Shown piece after piece: positions 37,879-48,663 of a stretch of 64,000 nucleotides of DNA (position 1 is its first letter; each line of letters begins with the position of its first letter). The position numbers were made by a program, and so were the translations under genes. Origin of the DNA: Acidisoma sp. PAMC 29798 (GTDB taxonomy: Bacteria > Pseudomonadota > Alphaproteobacteria > Acetobacterales > Acetobacteraceae); the NCBI RefSeq assembly GCF_030252425.1, contig NZ_CP126994.1:3963001-4027000 (forward strand), written 5' to 3'. The notes below the pieces were generated by a model, which was not told where the DNA came from, made no database searches, and saw only the letters and a program-made list of their open reading frames with translations.

Positions 37879-39411
37879 TTAGGTGACTGTCACGATCCCG
37901 ACCGCGAACAAGACGATTGCTGTCACTGCTATGACGGCGAGCAAACCGACAGCCACGGCCTCACGCGCTTTGAAGACGGGTTGTTTCAGCATCTGGGATC
38001 GCCGTGTGTAGTAGAAGACTGGCACACCGAGGGCAAAAAGAATTGCCGACATCAGGAGGAATTCAAGCCCCGCAGCATAAAGAAGCCAGGCTGCGTAGAC
38101 CGAGCCCAGAATTCCCGTCCAGATCGCAGTGCGCCGACCCTCGGAGTGACTGGCGACATAGGCCGGCCCCGATGCGTAGACCGTCAGAAACAAGGTGCTG
38201 ACGAAATAGGCGGGAAGGATCATCACGCCGGTGATATCGATCAACCACAGCCATGCATTATGTGCGAACAGCACCACGAACAGCGTGACCTGCATGATGA
38301 CACTGGACACCCATAGAGACGGCGCGGCGGCGTGGAAGCGATTTTCTTTCGCAAGAAACCGGGGGAAGACCCCACCTTTCGCGCCCTGGAACGGAAGCTC
38401 CGCCACCAGGATGGTCCAGGCCAGCCAGCAACTCAGAACGGAAATCAACAGCGAAAGATTGACGAAGACGGCGCCCCAGCGCCCGACCACGGATGACAGC
38501 ACATAGGCCGAGGAAGGATTGGCAAGTCCCGCGATCGTGTGGCCGTTCATGATGCCGAACGGCAGGATAGAGAGCAACGAATAGAGCAACGTGCAGACGC
38601 CGAGACCTATGAAGGTCGCGGGCCCCACGTCAGACATCTTGCGGGCACGATCGGAGATAACGACCGCCGCCTCGATGCCGATGAACACCCACAGTGTAAC
38701 GAGCATCGTGCTCTTCACCTGCTTGAAGAGACTGCCGAGATGATTTTGTCTGCCCCAGAAATCGAGCGTCAACTGGCCGCCTTTGAGGTAGTAGGCCATG
38801 AGCAGAAGCGCGAATCCGATTGTCGTGATCGTCAGGATTGCAGCGAGAACGTTCAGCGCCGCAGTGCGTTTGACACCGGACAAAACCACGAAACACATGA
38901 CCCAGATCAGCGCGGACGCGCCGATGATCGAAGGCCAGTTTTGGCCGTTTCCAAAGACCGGGAAGAAGTAGCCAAGGATCTGCATGATGAGCACGGCAAA
39001 GGCGACATTGCCGAAGGCGGCACTCAGCCAATAGCCCCATGCCATTTGAAAACCAGCGAATGCGCCGAAGCCTTCCTGCGCATAGGAGTAAATGCCCGCC
39101 TTGAGATCCGGCCTCTTGTCAGAGAGGATGCGAAAGCCATTCGATAGGAAGTACATTCCGACGAAGGTCACGATCCAGGCGATGATGATCGCCGCAAGGC
39201 CAGCGCCGGCCGCCATGTTCTGGGGCAGATTGAAGGCACCGCCGCCTATCATTGACCCGACCACGACGCCGCTGAGGAGAAGCAGGCCAAGCCTTCGCGT
39301 TTCAGGATGGGAGGTGGTCGGCGTCGCGAGCTCAGACGCGGATCTGACCTCAGGCAGCGGGACATCCATGGCGTTCATCCTAAAACGAGGCTTGTCGCTG
39401 AAACGCGGCAT
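37879..39411 (-). CDS. APC-family basic amino acid/polyamine antiporter
   Basis: A 510-aa membrane protein with 12 or more helices. The N-terminal family motif (GLLLLSGVVVGSMIGGGAFNLPQN) and internal repeats match ArcD/AdiC-like exchangers. Its position ahead of a decarboxylase and arcABC suggests exchange of arginine for agmatine, ornithine or a related amine. ATG 39411 is used; ATG 39375 is an alternative. It has a FixJ-like box 82 bp upstream and is the first gene of the long minus-strand series. Confidence 0.92.
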   Translation of the reverse strand: MPRFSDKPRFRMNAMDVPLPEVRSASELATPTTSHPETRRLGLLLLSGVVVGSMIGGGAFNLPQNMAAGAGLAAIIIAWIVTFVGMYFLSNGFRILSDKRPDLKAGIYSYAQEGFGAFAGFQMAWGYWLSAAFGNVAFAVLIMQILGYFFPVFGNGQNWPSIIGASALIWVMCFVVLSGVKRTAALNVLAAILTITTIGFALLLMAYYLKGGQLTLDFWGRQNHLGSLFKQVKSTMLVTLWVFIGIEAAVVISDRARKMSDVGPATFIGLGVCTLLYSLLSILPFGIMNGHTIAGLANPSSAYVLSSVVGRWGAVFVNLSLLISVLSCWLAWTILVAELPFQGAKGGVFPRFLAKENRFHAAAPSLWVSSVIMQVTLFVVLFAHNAWLWLIDITGVMILPAYFVSTLFLTVYASGPAYVASHSEGRRTAIWTGILGSVYAAWLLYAAGLEFLLMSAILFALGVPVFYYTRRSQMLKQPVFKAREAVAVGLLAVIAVTAIVLFAVGIVTVT

Positions 39412-39492
39412 GGCCCTGCGGCTGGATAACGATGAGCGCGACCCAGGATCGATGTGGACAGGATGCGGCCATCAACATTGCGGGGATAGCCT

Positions 39493-39506
39493 CGGAATCT
39501 ACCTAG
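39493..39506 (-). promoter_or_regulatory. FixJ-like box, minus orientation
   Basis: On the minus strand CTAGGTAGATTCCG, 82 bp upstream of the APC transporter. One mismatch (A for T). It is divergent from the copy at 39548. Confidence 0.6.
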
Positions 39507-39547
39507 GTCTTTCCAGTCCGCCGGAAACCGTCAGCTCCGCCTGCTTC

Positions 39548-39561
39548 CTAAGTAGTTTCCG
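39548..39561 (+). promoter_or_regulatory. FixJ-like box, plus orientation
   Basis: CTAAGTAGTTTCCG, 71 bp upstream of the BON gene. Identical to the box of the MscS/cNMP gene. Confidence 0.65.
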
Positions 39562-39631
39562 AGGCTGCACCGAACGGCCGGCTCCGATGTATTGTATTCT
39601 CACCATTCGCTCTCAACAGATCGAGGTTGCC

Positions 39632-40282
39632 ATGTCTCAGGACGCTCAATTGCAGCAGGCCGTTCTTTCTGAACTCAGCTGGGACCCGAGCGTCACAGCT
39701 GCCCATATCGGTGTGACGACGAATGCGGGTGTCGTTACCTTGACCGGGCATGTCGAAAGCTATGCCGAGAAACATGCGGCAGAGACCGCTTCGCGCCGCG
39801 TCAAGGGTGTCAAGGCCGTTGCCGAGGAGATCGAAGTATGGCTGCCGTTCGAACGCAAACGCGGCGACGACGAGATCGCTGCTGCCGCGCTAGAGAGATT
39901 GGCTTGGGATGTTTCGGTCCCTCGGGACGCGGTCTTCGTCAAGGTGGAGCAAGGTTGGGTAAACCTGACGGGGAAGGTGGACTGGCACTTTCAGAAGGAA
40001 GCGGCAGAGCAGGATGTCCACCGGCTGAGTGGTGTTGTCGGCGTGTCCAATCTCATTCTCGTCGCTCCGACTGTGGATGCAAGCAACATCGGGAGCCGCA
40101 TCAGCGATGCCTTGCATCGTTCCTGGCTTCCGGACAATCACAGCATCCACGTCACTGCCGAAGGAAGCGCGGTCCGTTTGACCGGCGTAACACACTCGCC
40201 GCGTGATCGCGATGTGGCCTGGGCTACGGCTTGGGCCGCGCCCGGTGTGACAAGCGTCGAGGACGACATTGTTGTCGCCTGA
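39632..40282 (+). CDS. Triple BON-domain protein
   Basis: 216 aa from ATG 39632, which begins the conserved MSQDAQLQQAVLSELSWDPS. Three BON repeats occupy roughly residues 8-72, 78-146 and 150-215, each with a V.L.G.V pattern (VVTLTGHVESYAEKHAAE, VNLTGKVDWHFQKEAAE, VRLTGVTHSPRDRDVA). There is no signal peptide, so it is likely cytoplasmic, as in hypoxia-induced BON proteins. The frame is open far upstream, but that sequence is antisense to the APC gene. BON domains are thought to bind lipids or membranes. It overlaps the CYTH-CHAD gene. Confidence 0.9.
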   Translation: MSQDAQLQQAVLSELSWDPSVTAAHIGVTTNAGVVTLTGHVESYAEKHAAETASRRVKGVKAVAEEIEVWLPFERKRGDDEIAAAALERLAWDVSVPRDAVFVKVEQGWVNLTGKVDWHFQKEAAEQDVHRLSGVVGVSNLILVAPTVDASNIGSRISDALHRSWLPDNHSIHVTAEGSAVRLTGVTHSPRDRDVAWATAWAAPGVTSVEDDIVVA

Positions 40283-41876
40283 TGCGCCGGAGCCTCATGG
40301 GCCGGGCCCTCGTGAGGTTGAGTTGAAGTTCCAACTTTTGCCGGGGAGCAGGCCGATCCTTGAAAAGAGCGCCATCTTCGCGAAGATGCGGCCCGACGAG
40401 CGTCATCAGGTAACGACCTATTTTGACACGCCCGATCGTCTCCTCAATCGTGAGAAATTCAGCCTGCGTGTTCGGCGCGAGGAAGATCGGCGCGTTCAAA
40501 CCGTCAAGTCCGAATCGTCGCACAGTGGAATCGCCGCCGATCGGTCCGAATGGGAATGGGAGATCAATCAGGATGAGCCCGACCTCAGCGTCTTTGTGAA
40601 AATCGCGAAGTTGGCCGCCTTACGCCCCGGCATTGAGGGACGTCTTGAACCCGCCTTTGTCACTCATATTGACCGGACGACGCGTCGCTTCCAGTCGGAA
40701 GACGGTACTGTCATTGAGATCGCGATTGACGAGGGAGATATTGCCGCAAGTCACGGAGCCGAGCCCGTGTGCGAACTGGAGCTTGAACTCAAGGCCGGCG
40801 CCGTTGGCCCGATGTATGGCTTGGCCGCTCAGATCCAATCGCTGGCACCGATGTGGCTTCTGACCCAAAGCAAGGCAGCGCGCGGCTGGCATCTAAGGGA
40901 CGGAACCGCAGACCGAGCACGAAAGGCCGTGCTCCCGTCCCTACACCGTGACCTCCGGCCTGCGGATGCACTGCGCGTCGTTCTCCGAGAGGCACTGGGT
41001 CATCTCATCGCAAACATCGGCCCGACGCTGCGGGACGATGCTGAGGGTCTCCACCAGTTGCGGGCTGCTCTCCGTCGGATACGTGCCGCAATCGACCTCT
41101 TCAAACCCCTTTTGGATGCGCCCTCTGTCGATGATTTCAGCCGACGATTAGGACACGTAGGCCGCATTCTTGGCTTAGCACGCGACTGGGACGTCTTCTG
41201 CCTGGAAACCCTCCCCTGCGCGACGACTGCGCTACCGCTTTCGGTTTTCGATGGGCTTGCCGAAGCCGCAAGCCTTGAACGCCTTGTCGCCCACGCCGAC
41301 GTTCGTGCGACTTTGCGAGATCCGCCATTCACAGCCCTTATTCTTGATCTGACCAAATGGCTCGAGACTGTCGTCATCCCGCCTGTTCTAGTGCGAGGGG
41401 AAAAGCCTGCTGATGACCGCCTCGGCGGCCTTGCCCCTGCGCTGTTGGATAGAGTGCAAGACAAGGCGATCAAACGCGGCCGAGGCTTCCGACACCTGTC
41501 CGCCGAGCACCTTCACGACCTGCGGAAGGCGATGAAGAAGCTTGCCTTTGACGGCGATTGCTTCTCCGGTTTGTACGATCCGGCCTCCGCAGGCACCTAT
41601 CATGAGCTTTGTGGGACGGTGCTGAAGGGTCTCGGGAATGCGAACGATGCGGTGGCAACGCAACGACTCGCCAAAGCTCTCCTGCGTCGCAACCCCGCAG
41701 GCTTCGCGTCACCCGTCGATGCCCTCTCGCATTGGACCAACCACCGCAGGCACAAGGCCCTTGATGGGATCGAGCGGACGATGAAGCGCTTCCTCAACGC
41801 ACCACGGTTCTGGCACCCCGAGCACCGCCCGCCAAGCCCATCCACTAAGTTGGGCGTCATTCACCTCACAGACTAA
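40269..41876 (+). CDS. CYTH and CHAD domain protein
   Basis: About 535 aa. The CYTH domain (residues about 15-205) has the signature EVELKF (ExExK) and basic and acidic pairs typical of triphosphate tunnel enzymes. The CHAD domain (about 230-500) has repeated conserved histidines (EGLHQLRAALRRIRAAIDLF, FRHLSAEHLHDLRKAMKKL) and binds polyphosphate in known members. The only available start near the conserved N-terminus is TTG 40269 or TTG 40272, overlapping the BON stop, so translation is probably coupled. Together with PPK2 it suggests polyphosphate handling. Confidence 0.9.
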   Translation: MLSPDAPEPHGPGPREVELKFQLLPGSRPILEKSAIFAKMRPDERHQVTTYFDTPDRLLNREKFSLRVRREEDRRVQTVKSESSHSGIAADRSEWEWEINQDEPDLSVFVKIAKLAALRPGIEGRLEPAFVTHIDRTTRRFQSEDGTVIEIAIDEGDIAASHGAEPVCELELELKAGAVGPMYGLAAQIQSLAPMWLLTQSKAARGWHLRDGTADRARKAVLPSLHRDLRPADALRVVLREALGHLIANIGPTLRDDAEGLHQLRAALRRIRAAIDLFKPLLDAPSVDDFSRRLGHVGRILGLARDWDVFCLETLPCATTALPLSVFDGLAEAASLERLVAHADVRATLRDPPFTALILDLTKWLETVVIPPVLVRGEKPADDRLGGLAPALLDRVQDKAIKRGRGFRHLSAEHLHDLRKAMKKLAFDGDCFSGLYDPASAGTYHELCGTVLKGLGNANDAVATQRLAKALLRRNPAGFASPVDALSHWTNHRRHKALDGIERTMKRFLNAPRFWHPEHRPPSPSTKLGVIHLTD

Positions 41877-41940
41877 CGCGCTATCAATCAGAGATTCCGG
41901 AACCACGACCGTTCGCCCACTCAAACTAATCGAGCAAACT

Positions 41941-42384
41941 ATGCACACTATGCACGAGACACCGCGAGAAGCCGGCAGAACAGATGCGGCACCGCATTTT
42001 CACACCGTTGTTTGGCTAGATCATCATGAAGCCCGCATCATACATTTCAGCATGACGGCCGCCGATGAAGAGGTCGCTCGACCGGTGGACGCGCCGCGCC
42101 ATCTTCACATTAAGTCCGGCAGTGCATCGGGCACGCATATCAGATCGGACCCCGCGTTCTACAACGATGTCGGCAAGGCAATGGACGGGGCGCATGCCGT
42201 TCTGCTCGTCGGGCCCTCTACAGCGAAGACGGAATTCATGACCTATATGCGAGACCATGCCCACCTAACCGCAGACCGTATTGTCGGCGTCCGAGTTCTA
42301 GCTCAGATCACCGACCCCCAACTGCTCGCCTATGGGCGGCGCTTCTTTAGCGAGAACGATCGTACGACGCCGCAAACTCGGTAA
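41941..42384 (+). CDS. eRF1-like 'translational machinery' protein
   Basis: 147 aa. The sequence HTVVWLDHHEARIIHF at the start, LHIKSGSASGTH in the middle and GPSTAKTEFMTYMRDHA near the C-terminus match alphaproteobacterial proteins annotated as translational machinery protein, related to the eRF1 domain 2/host-attachment fold. Biochemical role unknown. ATG 41941 is chosen, ATG 41950 is possible. It is the last gene of the stress island and probably co-transcribed with the BON and CYTH-CHAD genes. Confidence 0.75.
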   Translation: MHTMHETPREAGRTDAAPHFHTVVWLDHHEARIIHFSMTAADEEVARPVDAPRHLHIKSGSASGTHIRSDPAFYNDVGKAMDGAHAVLLVGPSTAKTEFMTYMRDHAHLTADRIVGVRVLAQITDPQLLAYGRRFFSENDRTTPQTR

Positions 42385-42451
42385 AGGCGACCGCAGAGCG
42401 AAGGGCCTCAGCCGTTCGGCCACAGCGGCTGGTTGCCAGACAGGGCCCCGC

Positions 42452-43110
42452 ATGGAACACGCGCCGACCCGCGCCGCAAAACCAAGGATGCAGTCGGATT
42501 CGGCCAAGGCGAGCGCTCTACGCCTGCCCGATGCATCTGCAAATCTGACTGCCGCAGCCGGGCCAGTGCCCGATCTGCGGGATGACGCTGGAGTTAGTCA
42601 GCATGACGGCAGAGGTCGGAGAGAACGCTGAACTAGCCGACATGACCCGACGGTTCCGGATCGGGCTGGCTCTGGCCTTGCCCGTCTATATCCTGGAAAT
42701 GCGCAGCCATATCCCCCCTCGTGGTCTATGGTGGCGGAGGCGCAACGAACCCGGCCCCCAATTCAGAGAATGGTCGACACGGTGTCCGGCTATTTCGTTC
42801 CAGCCGTGGTCACGGCAGCAGTTGCCACCTTCATCGCCTGGGCAATCTGGGAGCCCGCACCGGGCATGTCCTATGCCGTGATCGCCGCGGTCTCGGTCCA
42901 TTTCGTCGCGTGCCCCTGCGCCCTGGGTTTGGCCGCTCCGATGTCAGTCGGCGTAGACATCAGTAAGGGCGCGGGTGTCGGCATATTGATCAAGTCCGCT
43001 GAGGCGCTTGAGCGCATGGAGAAGGTCGAGACCCTGGTGGTGGATAAGAAGGGCACATTGACGGAAGTCGAGCCCAAGGTGACCGCCATCGTCCCGGTGG
43101 CAGGACGGTC
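42452..43110 (+). pseudogene. Copper-translocating P-type ATPase remnant
   Basis: Fragments in different frames follow in order. They are a heavy-metal-binding block (YACPMHLQ, a stop, then PGQCPICGMTLEL), one membrane segment (FRIGLALALPVYILEM), a later block MVAEAQRTRPPIQRMVDTVS with membrane helix, the transport motif FVACPCALGLAAP, and the phosphorylation site as VVDKKGTLTE. Canonical DKTGT reads DKKGT. The actuator domain and the whole N domain are missing. With at least one stop, several frame changes and internal deletions the gene is dead. Confidence 0.85.
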
Positions 43111-43382
43111 GGAGGCGGGTACCCGCGACGTTCAGGACATTGACGGGGGCCGAGCGTATTCGGCCTCCAGCACGGCGCGCGGCTCGTCTGGCGTATGGAA
43201 CCACCAAAGCGCGCCTCCTACGACGATCACCAGAACGATCGACCCGCCCAATAACATCCTACGCATCACCCCTTCCTGATCACGTCCTGGCCCAGAAGAT
43301 TTTAATCCTCTTGTGTTTTGACAATCTGACCACTGCCAATGTCCAACAGACCGTGAGCGACGAAAGGAGCCCGAAGCTGTCA

Positions 43383-44393
43383 ATGACCCGGCGATCTCGC
43401 CATCCAAGGCGCGTTTTGGTTCTCGGCGCCACAGGTACGGTCGGACGCGGGACCGTACGTGCTCTGATTCAGAGCGGCCATGACGTAGTCTGCTTTGTGC
43501 GGGGCCTCGGGAGCGCAGGTAGCGCAGGCGCGCATGACAACTTCGTCAGGTCGCTCCCGGAGGCTGCTGAGCTACGTTTTGGCGAAATAACCGATCCTAA
43601 CTCCCTGGCGCGCGACGGCATACGTGGTGAACACTTCGACGCTATAATATCATGCCTTGCCTCACGCTCCGGCGCGCCCAAGGACGCGTGGGCTGTCGAC
43701 TATAGCGCCAACATGAATGCGTTAGCGGCCGCGAAGGCGGCTTGTGTACCGCACATGGTATTGCTGTCCGCAATCTGCGTTCAGAAGCCGCGTCTGGCAT
43801 TTCAACACGCCAAGTTGGCGTTCGAGAGCGCGCTCATAGAGTCAGGTCTTACTTACACCATCGTCAGGCCAACTGCCCTCTTCAAATCATTGTCCGGGCA
43901 GATCGATCGACTGAAAAAGGGCAAGCCTTTCCTGATGTTTGGTGATGGCACCTTAACCGCCTGCAAACCTATCAGCGACGATGATCTGGGCAGTTACCTG
44001 GCAGAATGTCTCGACGAGGAAAGCCGACACAATTGTGTGCTACCGATAGGAGGGCCGGGCGAACCCGTCACTCCGAAGCAGCAGGGTGAGCATCTATTCA
44101 CCCTGCTAAACCGCACACCGGAGTTCCGTCGCGTGCCGCTCGCGCTGTTAGACGCGATCATTTGGATTCTTGGGGCGCTGGGCCATGTTCTGCCGTCGCT
44201 GGCAGAGAAGGCGGAACTGGCCCGCATCGGACGCTATTACGCGACAGAGTCCATGCTGGTTCTGGACCCGGCAACTGGCGGCTACGACCCGGCCGCGACA
44301 CCTGCAACTGGATCGGAGACCCTCTTCGACTTCTATGATCGCGTCATCGCGAGCGGAGCCTCGATCGATCGTGGAGACCATGCTGTCTTCTAA
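43383..44393 (+). CDS. bciA: 3,8-divinyl (bacterio)chlorophyllide 8-vinyl reductase, BciA type
   Basis: About 336 aa from ATG 43383, with AAAGGAG about 13 bases upstream; the frame is open earlier but that part has no similarity. An NAD(P)-binding atypical SDR: VLVLGATGTVGRGTVRALIQ at the N-terminus, SCLASRSGAPKDAWAVDY, MVLLSAICVQKPRLAFQHAKL, TYTIVRPTALFKSLSGQIDR and LTACKPISDDDLGSYLAECLD. These blocks match BciA/DVR, which reduces the 8-vinyl group in (bacterio)chlorophyll synthesis. No other photosynthesis gene is in the window. If correct, the organism or an ancestor is a phototroph. Confidence 0.85.
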   Translation: MTRRSRHPRRVLVLGATGTVGRGTVRALIQSGHDVVCFVRGLGSAGSAGAHDNFVRSLPEAAELRFGEITDPNSLARDGIRGEHFDAIISCLASRSGAPKDAWAVDYSANMNALAAAKAACVPHMVLLSAICVQKPRLAFQHAKLAFESALIESGLTYTIVRPTALFKSLSGQIDRLKKGKPFLMFGDGTLTACKPISDDDLGSYLAECLDEESRHNCVLPIGGPGEPVTPKQQGEHLFTLLNRTPEFRRVPLALLDAIIWILGALGHVLPSLAEKAELARIGRYYATESMLVLDPATGGYDPAATPATGSETLFDFYDRVIASGASIDRGDHAVF

Positions 44394-44736
44394 TTGGGTG
44401 CGCTTCAGGGTGGTTATCGTTCGCGCGCCGCCGCTTTGCTGCCAAGGTGCGCTCAATGTGGAACTGCTTTGATTGCAGCAAGCGTTATAAGGGCAAAAGA
44501 ACAGAAAGAAGGCAATCTGTCCTTCTAAAGCTCTCTAGCGAAAATTAAAGGCTACGTCTAAATCGAACCTAACGAGCGAATAGACAAGATCGAAGCTGCA
44601 AATCGGCAACTCGTATGTGCCATTAGGATGTTCTTTTGACTCCGGCTGATAAGCACCACAACGTCTCATCTTGTCGGGTGTGGACTCTCCTGATGTAAAT
44701 GCGACTATGGATTTCTTCTAACCTCGCAACGACCGG
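44394..44736. other. Intergenic stretch without recognised gene
   Basis: 343 bp with locally lower GC than the flanks. No frame with a family signature or good start/RBS was seen. Confidence 0.5.
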
Positions 44737-44994
44737 CTACGCTGCTGCACGACGCCGGGCGCGCGCCGGCAGTGCCGGGCGAACCGCTTCTTTTGTTGCT
44801 TTGCGGACGTGCTGGATCGGCTCTGTTTGGACCGTCAGGCCAACGCTGAACTCTTGCTTCAGGGCCTGCAAAACCGCCATGAGACTGGAGAGTTGGGGGT
44901 TGCCGGGGCCAAAATCGATCTTCAGTTCGCTAACGCCGTGCCCCACATGTTTCAGGGCCGAGGTGTTCCAGACCTCCAAGTCCGGTAAGTGCCG
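44737..44994 (-). pseudogene. HigBA-type toxin/antitoxin remnant joined by an internal deletion
   Basis: The frame starts with the end of a RelE/HigB-like toxin (HGVSELKIDFGPG, compare RDGVYELRIDVGPGYR in the intact toxin at 55239). It passes directly into an antitoxin C-terminus (GNPQLSSLMAVLQALKQEFSV, compare GNPELRSLNALLRTMGLRLAV at 54914). The deletion probably occurred between the two Gly codons. Neither part can be functional. Confidence 0.65.
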
Positions 44995-45024
44995 TGGTAA
45001 CCTTGGCGCGCTTGCCGGGCGACT

Positions 45025-45336
45025 TCATAATTCGGAATCTTCTTGAAACCTCGCGATCTGGCGCATGCGCTCATGTAAGATCGTGACGATACCGATGTCT
45101 CCGTTCGAGAGTCGGCGCCAATACACAACATGCCGCTCGTAGCGGAACGTAAAACCATCGACATCAAATGCCGCCGGAACCGGCCGCGACATCACCGCGT
45201 GGGAGTCAATGTCCTCGAACGCCTCGAAGAGGCCCGTGATGTAACGGTCCGCTTGCTCATGGCCCCAGCGGTCGGGCGTGTAGCGATAGATTTCGTCGAG
45301 ACGATGGGACGCCGCCTCTTGAACCCGAACCGCCAT
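45025..45336 (-). CDS. ParE/RelE-family toxin
   Basis: 103 aa. The pattern MAVRVQEAASHRLDEIYRYTPDRWG, then AFEDIDSHAVMSRPVPAAF and FRYERHVVYWRRL, then IVTILHERMRQIARF, is typical of ParE-type toxins. Its gene starts 7 bp after the antitoxin stop. ParE toxins usually inhibit gyrase; RelE members cut mRNA. The sequence alone favours ParE. Confidence 0.85.
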   Translation of the reverse strand: MAVRVQEAASHRLDEIYRYTPDRWGHEQADRYITGLFEAFEDIDSHAVMSRPVPAAFDVDGFTFRYERHVVYWRRLSNGDIGIVTILHERMRQIARFQEDSEL

Positions 45337-45343
45337 GGCCGGA

Positions 45344-45598
45344 TCAGCGCCGGTTGCGCGCGATGACCTCAGCCGCGGTCAGGGGCTGATACGACTCGTT
45401 CGCTGCGGCGAACGCATGTGTCAGCTCGGCTTTGAGACGATCGAACGCGTCCTGTTCCATGCGTTCCTTATCCCGCCGGATTAGGTCGCGGATATACTCG
45501 CTGACGTTCTCATAGACACCATCTTCGCCGATGTTCGCCTGCACGAAATCATGAAGCGCTCCACTCAGGCGAACCGTCATCGTGGTTTGGCGGGTCAA
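45344..45598 (-). CDS. ParD-type ribbon-helix-helix antitoxin
   Basis: 84 aa. The N-terminal ribbon-helix-helix region (TTMTVRLSGALHDFVQANIG, then YENVSEYIRDLIRRDKERME) is followed by a disordered toxin-binding tail ending LTAAEVIARNRR. AGGAGG lies about 4 bases upstream of the start. Antitoxin first, toxin second, as in parDE. It probably autoregulates the pair. Confidence 0.85.
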   Translation of the reverse strand: MTRQTTMTVRLSGALHDFVQANIGEDGVYENVSEYIRDLIRRDKERMEQDAFDRLKAELTHAFAAANESYQPLTAAEVIARNRR

Positions 45599-45757
45599 GG
45601 CATCCTCCTTGCGTACTCGTCTTCAATATAATCAAGAATGAATACGGTGGAACCCCTTGGGTGAGGTGCGGCACGCTATTCCTGGGTCTACGCATGAGTT
45701 GTCTGTCGGTTTGGCAGTCTCAGCTGACCGATCTTCAACCCTGCATGGCCAACCTCG

Positions 45758-45764
45758 CTTGGCT
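45758..45764. repeat. 7-bp target duplication of IS21 (left)
   Basis: CTTGGCT here matches 48395-48401 exactly. Confidence 0.85.
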
Positions 45765-45946
45765 TGCTGCGCGGCGATCTGGACCAGAACGCGCGTCAAT
45801 CAGGATAAGAATGGCCACCGGTGTTGTCCCGTAGAGAGGGCGTAGCCTGACCAAGGGAGAACACCGGTGGCGGGGCGACCCATTGAGGGGTCGCACCGTC
45901 TGGCAGCCGAGGCCGACCGGTTAGAACAGCGACTTCACGCCAATGA

Positions 45947-48276
<2,330 letters not shown>

Positions 48277-48394
48277 CGCGGGGCAAAATCAAAAAGCTCT
48301 TGCCCTCTTGTCGTGCAGCGTCAATCATCGTTTGCCGCGACTGCACTTTCCAGTCCTGATTGACGCTCTTTCCGGTCCAGATCGCCGCGCTACA

Positions 48395-48663
48395 CTTGGC
48401 TTCTGTTCAAGCTGAGAAGAACTGGCCCGTCGTCCTCTTCCTGCTCGATCATGACAGCTCCTTCCCGCGCGAGTTCCAGCCCGGCCGGCAGGGTGCTTGC
48501 GACGGCGGCACGCGCTCTCAGGTGCCGGTTCGCGGCGTCAGACGAGAGGCTTGGCAGCCGTCGTTCGTTTAGTGAGGCGGACCGTTCCGCACGGTTGGAC
48601 GTGAACGGCGACAGGTCGTGGAAGCGACCCGGTCGGCTTAGGGTGGGAACCGAGACAGCTGAC
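48395..48663. other. Right target duplication of IS21 and unassigned flank
   Basis: 48395-48401 (CTTGGCT) is the right copy of the 7-bp duplication. The rest shows no recognised gene; a frame running across the reconstructed pre-insertion site was seen but has no family signature. Confidence 0.5.
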
